Source: Sipunculus nudus
Taxonomy: Eukaryota > Annelida > Sipuncula > Golfingiida > Sipunculidae
Assembly: GCA_026874595.1 (NCBI GenBank)
Contig: CM049311.1
Coordinates: 63,511,453-63,575,452 of the forward strand
Length of the DNA: 64,000 nt
Direction of reading: 5' to 3'
Under the pieces are notes generated by a model. It made no database searches and had not been told where the DNA came from. It worked only from the letters and a program-made list of their open reading frames with translations. The translations under genes were made by a program, and so were the position numbers. Positions 62,211 through 64,000 of this stretch are shown here, one piece after another; positions within the stretch are counted from its first letter, which is position 1, and every line of letters begins with the position of its first letter.

Positions 62211-64000
62211 CTGACCCTTGCAGTGCCCTAGTTTGTAGATGGAATTTTGTACCAATGATACATGTAATGATTTCTATAAAGGCTTTGAAGCAAGAGCAGA
62301 AATTCATAAGGTAAATAATGAGAAACTGGTGCTCATTCACAAAAGCTGCTCTGTGTTTGTAATACATGAGTGTCAGGTTGAAGAATAATGATTATTTTTG
62401 TGTGGCCTTAGGTGCTGCAGACCAACATCGGCAATGAAGCTATTAAAGACCCCCCCCCCCCAACACTACTTGGAGTGCACATGGGTCAACCTTGCATGAT
62501 TTTCTGTTCTCGGGTGAAGCTGAATGGCATATTAATTTGTCAGTTCTGTTTTGACTTTTTAAAGGCTTCAGTTTATCAGAACAAATATATATGAAGCTTT
62601 GGTTTATTGCCATTTAATTCTATTTTCTTTGCCTATTTTGATTGAACCTTTGTCATACACCATCACTTAGTATAAGCCCCTCTCTGGTTCAGACCACCAG
62701 CACCTGACTTTTTTCCTAATCAATATATATATATATATATATGCATTATAGCCATGGTTTCCCCCAGATAGAAAATAAATGGGTTTGAATTGCACGTGTG
62801 GGAGGGAGGGAATCCATGCTTTCTGGCGTGAGAAAATTTTGATGATCAGACCTGAAAATGGTGTGTTTTGGTGAGGTTTGAGTGCATTGATCAGTTAGAA
62901 ACAAATCTGATTTTCTTTGTACCATTTTGACAGGTGGTTTACATGATTTTGGTGATTGTCCGTCATTATATTGTATATAACTGTTATAAAAAGGTTATTC
63001 TGAGACACTTTTTGGGTATGTATCTTTAACCTAGCATTTTAGTTGGGTACCTAATTTTACCCATTAATCCTTCTGGATGAAACCCTGATAGCAGAATGTA
63101 GAAGAAGACAGTACATTTATTTGGGTCAGTCTGGAGGATCAGATAAATTACCTATACAGACGACTGAATGATTTTAGTATGTCCAATTTAGCTGCCTTTC
63201 CTTACATAATGATAAACCCCTATCTGCATCATAATTACATGCAAAGCATAACAAAATTGAATACTATTGACAAGAATCAGATGACTGTATTAATTATTCA
63301 TGGCTTAATAATCTGTAGATGTCAAGATAGATCATAAAACTTTTATTGTACCAGAAGCATAATATTTTGTTTAAAATTTCATTGTGCACATACAGTGTTA
63401 TGTTATAAATGATGAACTGTGTAAAACTTGCGTTTTGGTTACTAGCATGAGAACCATGAATCTTCACTTTATACCAAAAGCTTATTGGTTGCTAAGCATT
63501 TCATGAACAAATATTCTTCTGATTTCAGACTGATGGGTATATGTATCAAGCATATTTATATTATGATTAAATATGAATAAAAATTATATCATGTAGAATC
63601 ATAAGATGCTACATAAAACATTATATTCATATCTATGATCTGGTAGAAATCAAATAGAGAAAATTATAAATAATTGATCTTACACAATTAAACAGCAAAA
63701 GTGGAGACTTTTGTAAAAAAAAAAAAACAAAATGCCATACAAATCAGTTTGCAACTGGTACCTAATGGTACATTGTGGAAAAATAGGCTCACAATGGTGC
63801 CGGTCTCAGTCCAATGCCGGTTGAAGTTTGTTATTAGTTCAGACTTGTCAGTTTATATTGGGAGCTTTTTGTACTCAGTAACCTAACAGCCTCATGTGAT
63901 ATAACAATAACATATTGGGATCCTGTGATCTTTGTTGCCATATATTGTTTGCTTTATAATATATCCATGTATACAAACTTGACTTAAGGCCAGATAATGC

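Larger units (their letters stand above)
56082..64000 (+). other. Non-coding sequence, no gene recognised
   Basis: AT-rich DNA. I searched both strands by eye for DH, PH and C2 signatures of long intersectin and saw none. It contains a C-rich tract at 56656, a (TA)n tract at 58511, a C run near 62449, and a two-copy imperfect repeat near 62 kb. It is either a long intron or sequence beyond the gene. Confidence 0.5.

Overview
The window is eukaryotic, AT-rich, intron-rich genomic DNA. It carries one recognisable gene, on the + strand: a large internal-to-3' part of an intersectin (the ITSN1 / Dap160 family of endocytic scaffold proteins). I placed 30 exons, plus one doubtful 18-nt microexon, between 2472 and about 52375. 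Each has AG/GT borders, and the phases agree at every junction. Joined, they give about 1,374 residues: a linker, one EH domain (EH2), a long charged coiled coil, a DAFGG/DPW-rich linker and five SH3 domains (A to E). EH1 and the start codon must lie upstream of base 1. No DH, PH or C2 exon of a long isoform is visible. Reading through the donor of the last SH3 exon gives a stop at 52373-52375, which would make a short-type intersectin. The organism is an invertebrate animal, most likely a mollusc and perhaps a bivalve. The protein is diverged from vertebrate intersectin, and the introns hold terminal-inverted-repeat elements with tandemly repeated cores of a kind common in bivalves. The species assignment is inference.

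Layout. 1-2471: intron, no coding seen. 2472-9018: proline-rich linker and EH2 with a full calcium-type EF-hand loop. 12627-21909: linker and coiled coil. 22456-25228: low-complexity endocytic linker with a 26-nt exon. 27726-30403: SH3A, linker and the first part of SH3B. 34288-35435: end of SH3B, and SH3C. 38891-39376: an unusual 162-codon exon made mostly of 24-nt (8-residue) tandem repeats. 44331-51157: linker, a 28-nt exon and SH3D. 51806-52375: linker, SH3E and the C-terminus. 52376-64000: no recognisable coding apart from a possible alternative 3' exon at 55987.

Mobile and repeated DNA fills much of the introns. Five insertions from four families are bounded by TA and have terminal inverted repeats starting C(A/C)GTA (6927-7883, 31565-33104, 37603-38304, 42325-43407, 44865-46404). 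Two of them, 13,300 bp apart, are 1,540-bp copies that differ at only two positions I could find. There is a hAT-like element at 49285-49768 and two elements with about 280-300-bp tandem cores (9349-10361, 16663-17850). Also present are tRNA-like SINE fragments, a roughly 30-bp minisatellite that starts at a splice donor, and long (TA)n tracts. I saw no second protein-coding gene, no intact tRNA or rRNA gene and no CRISPR array.
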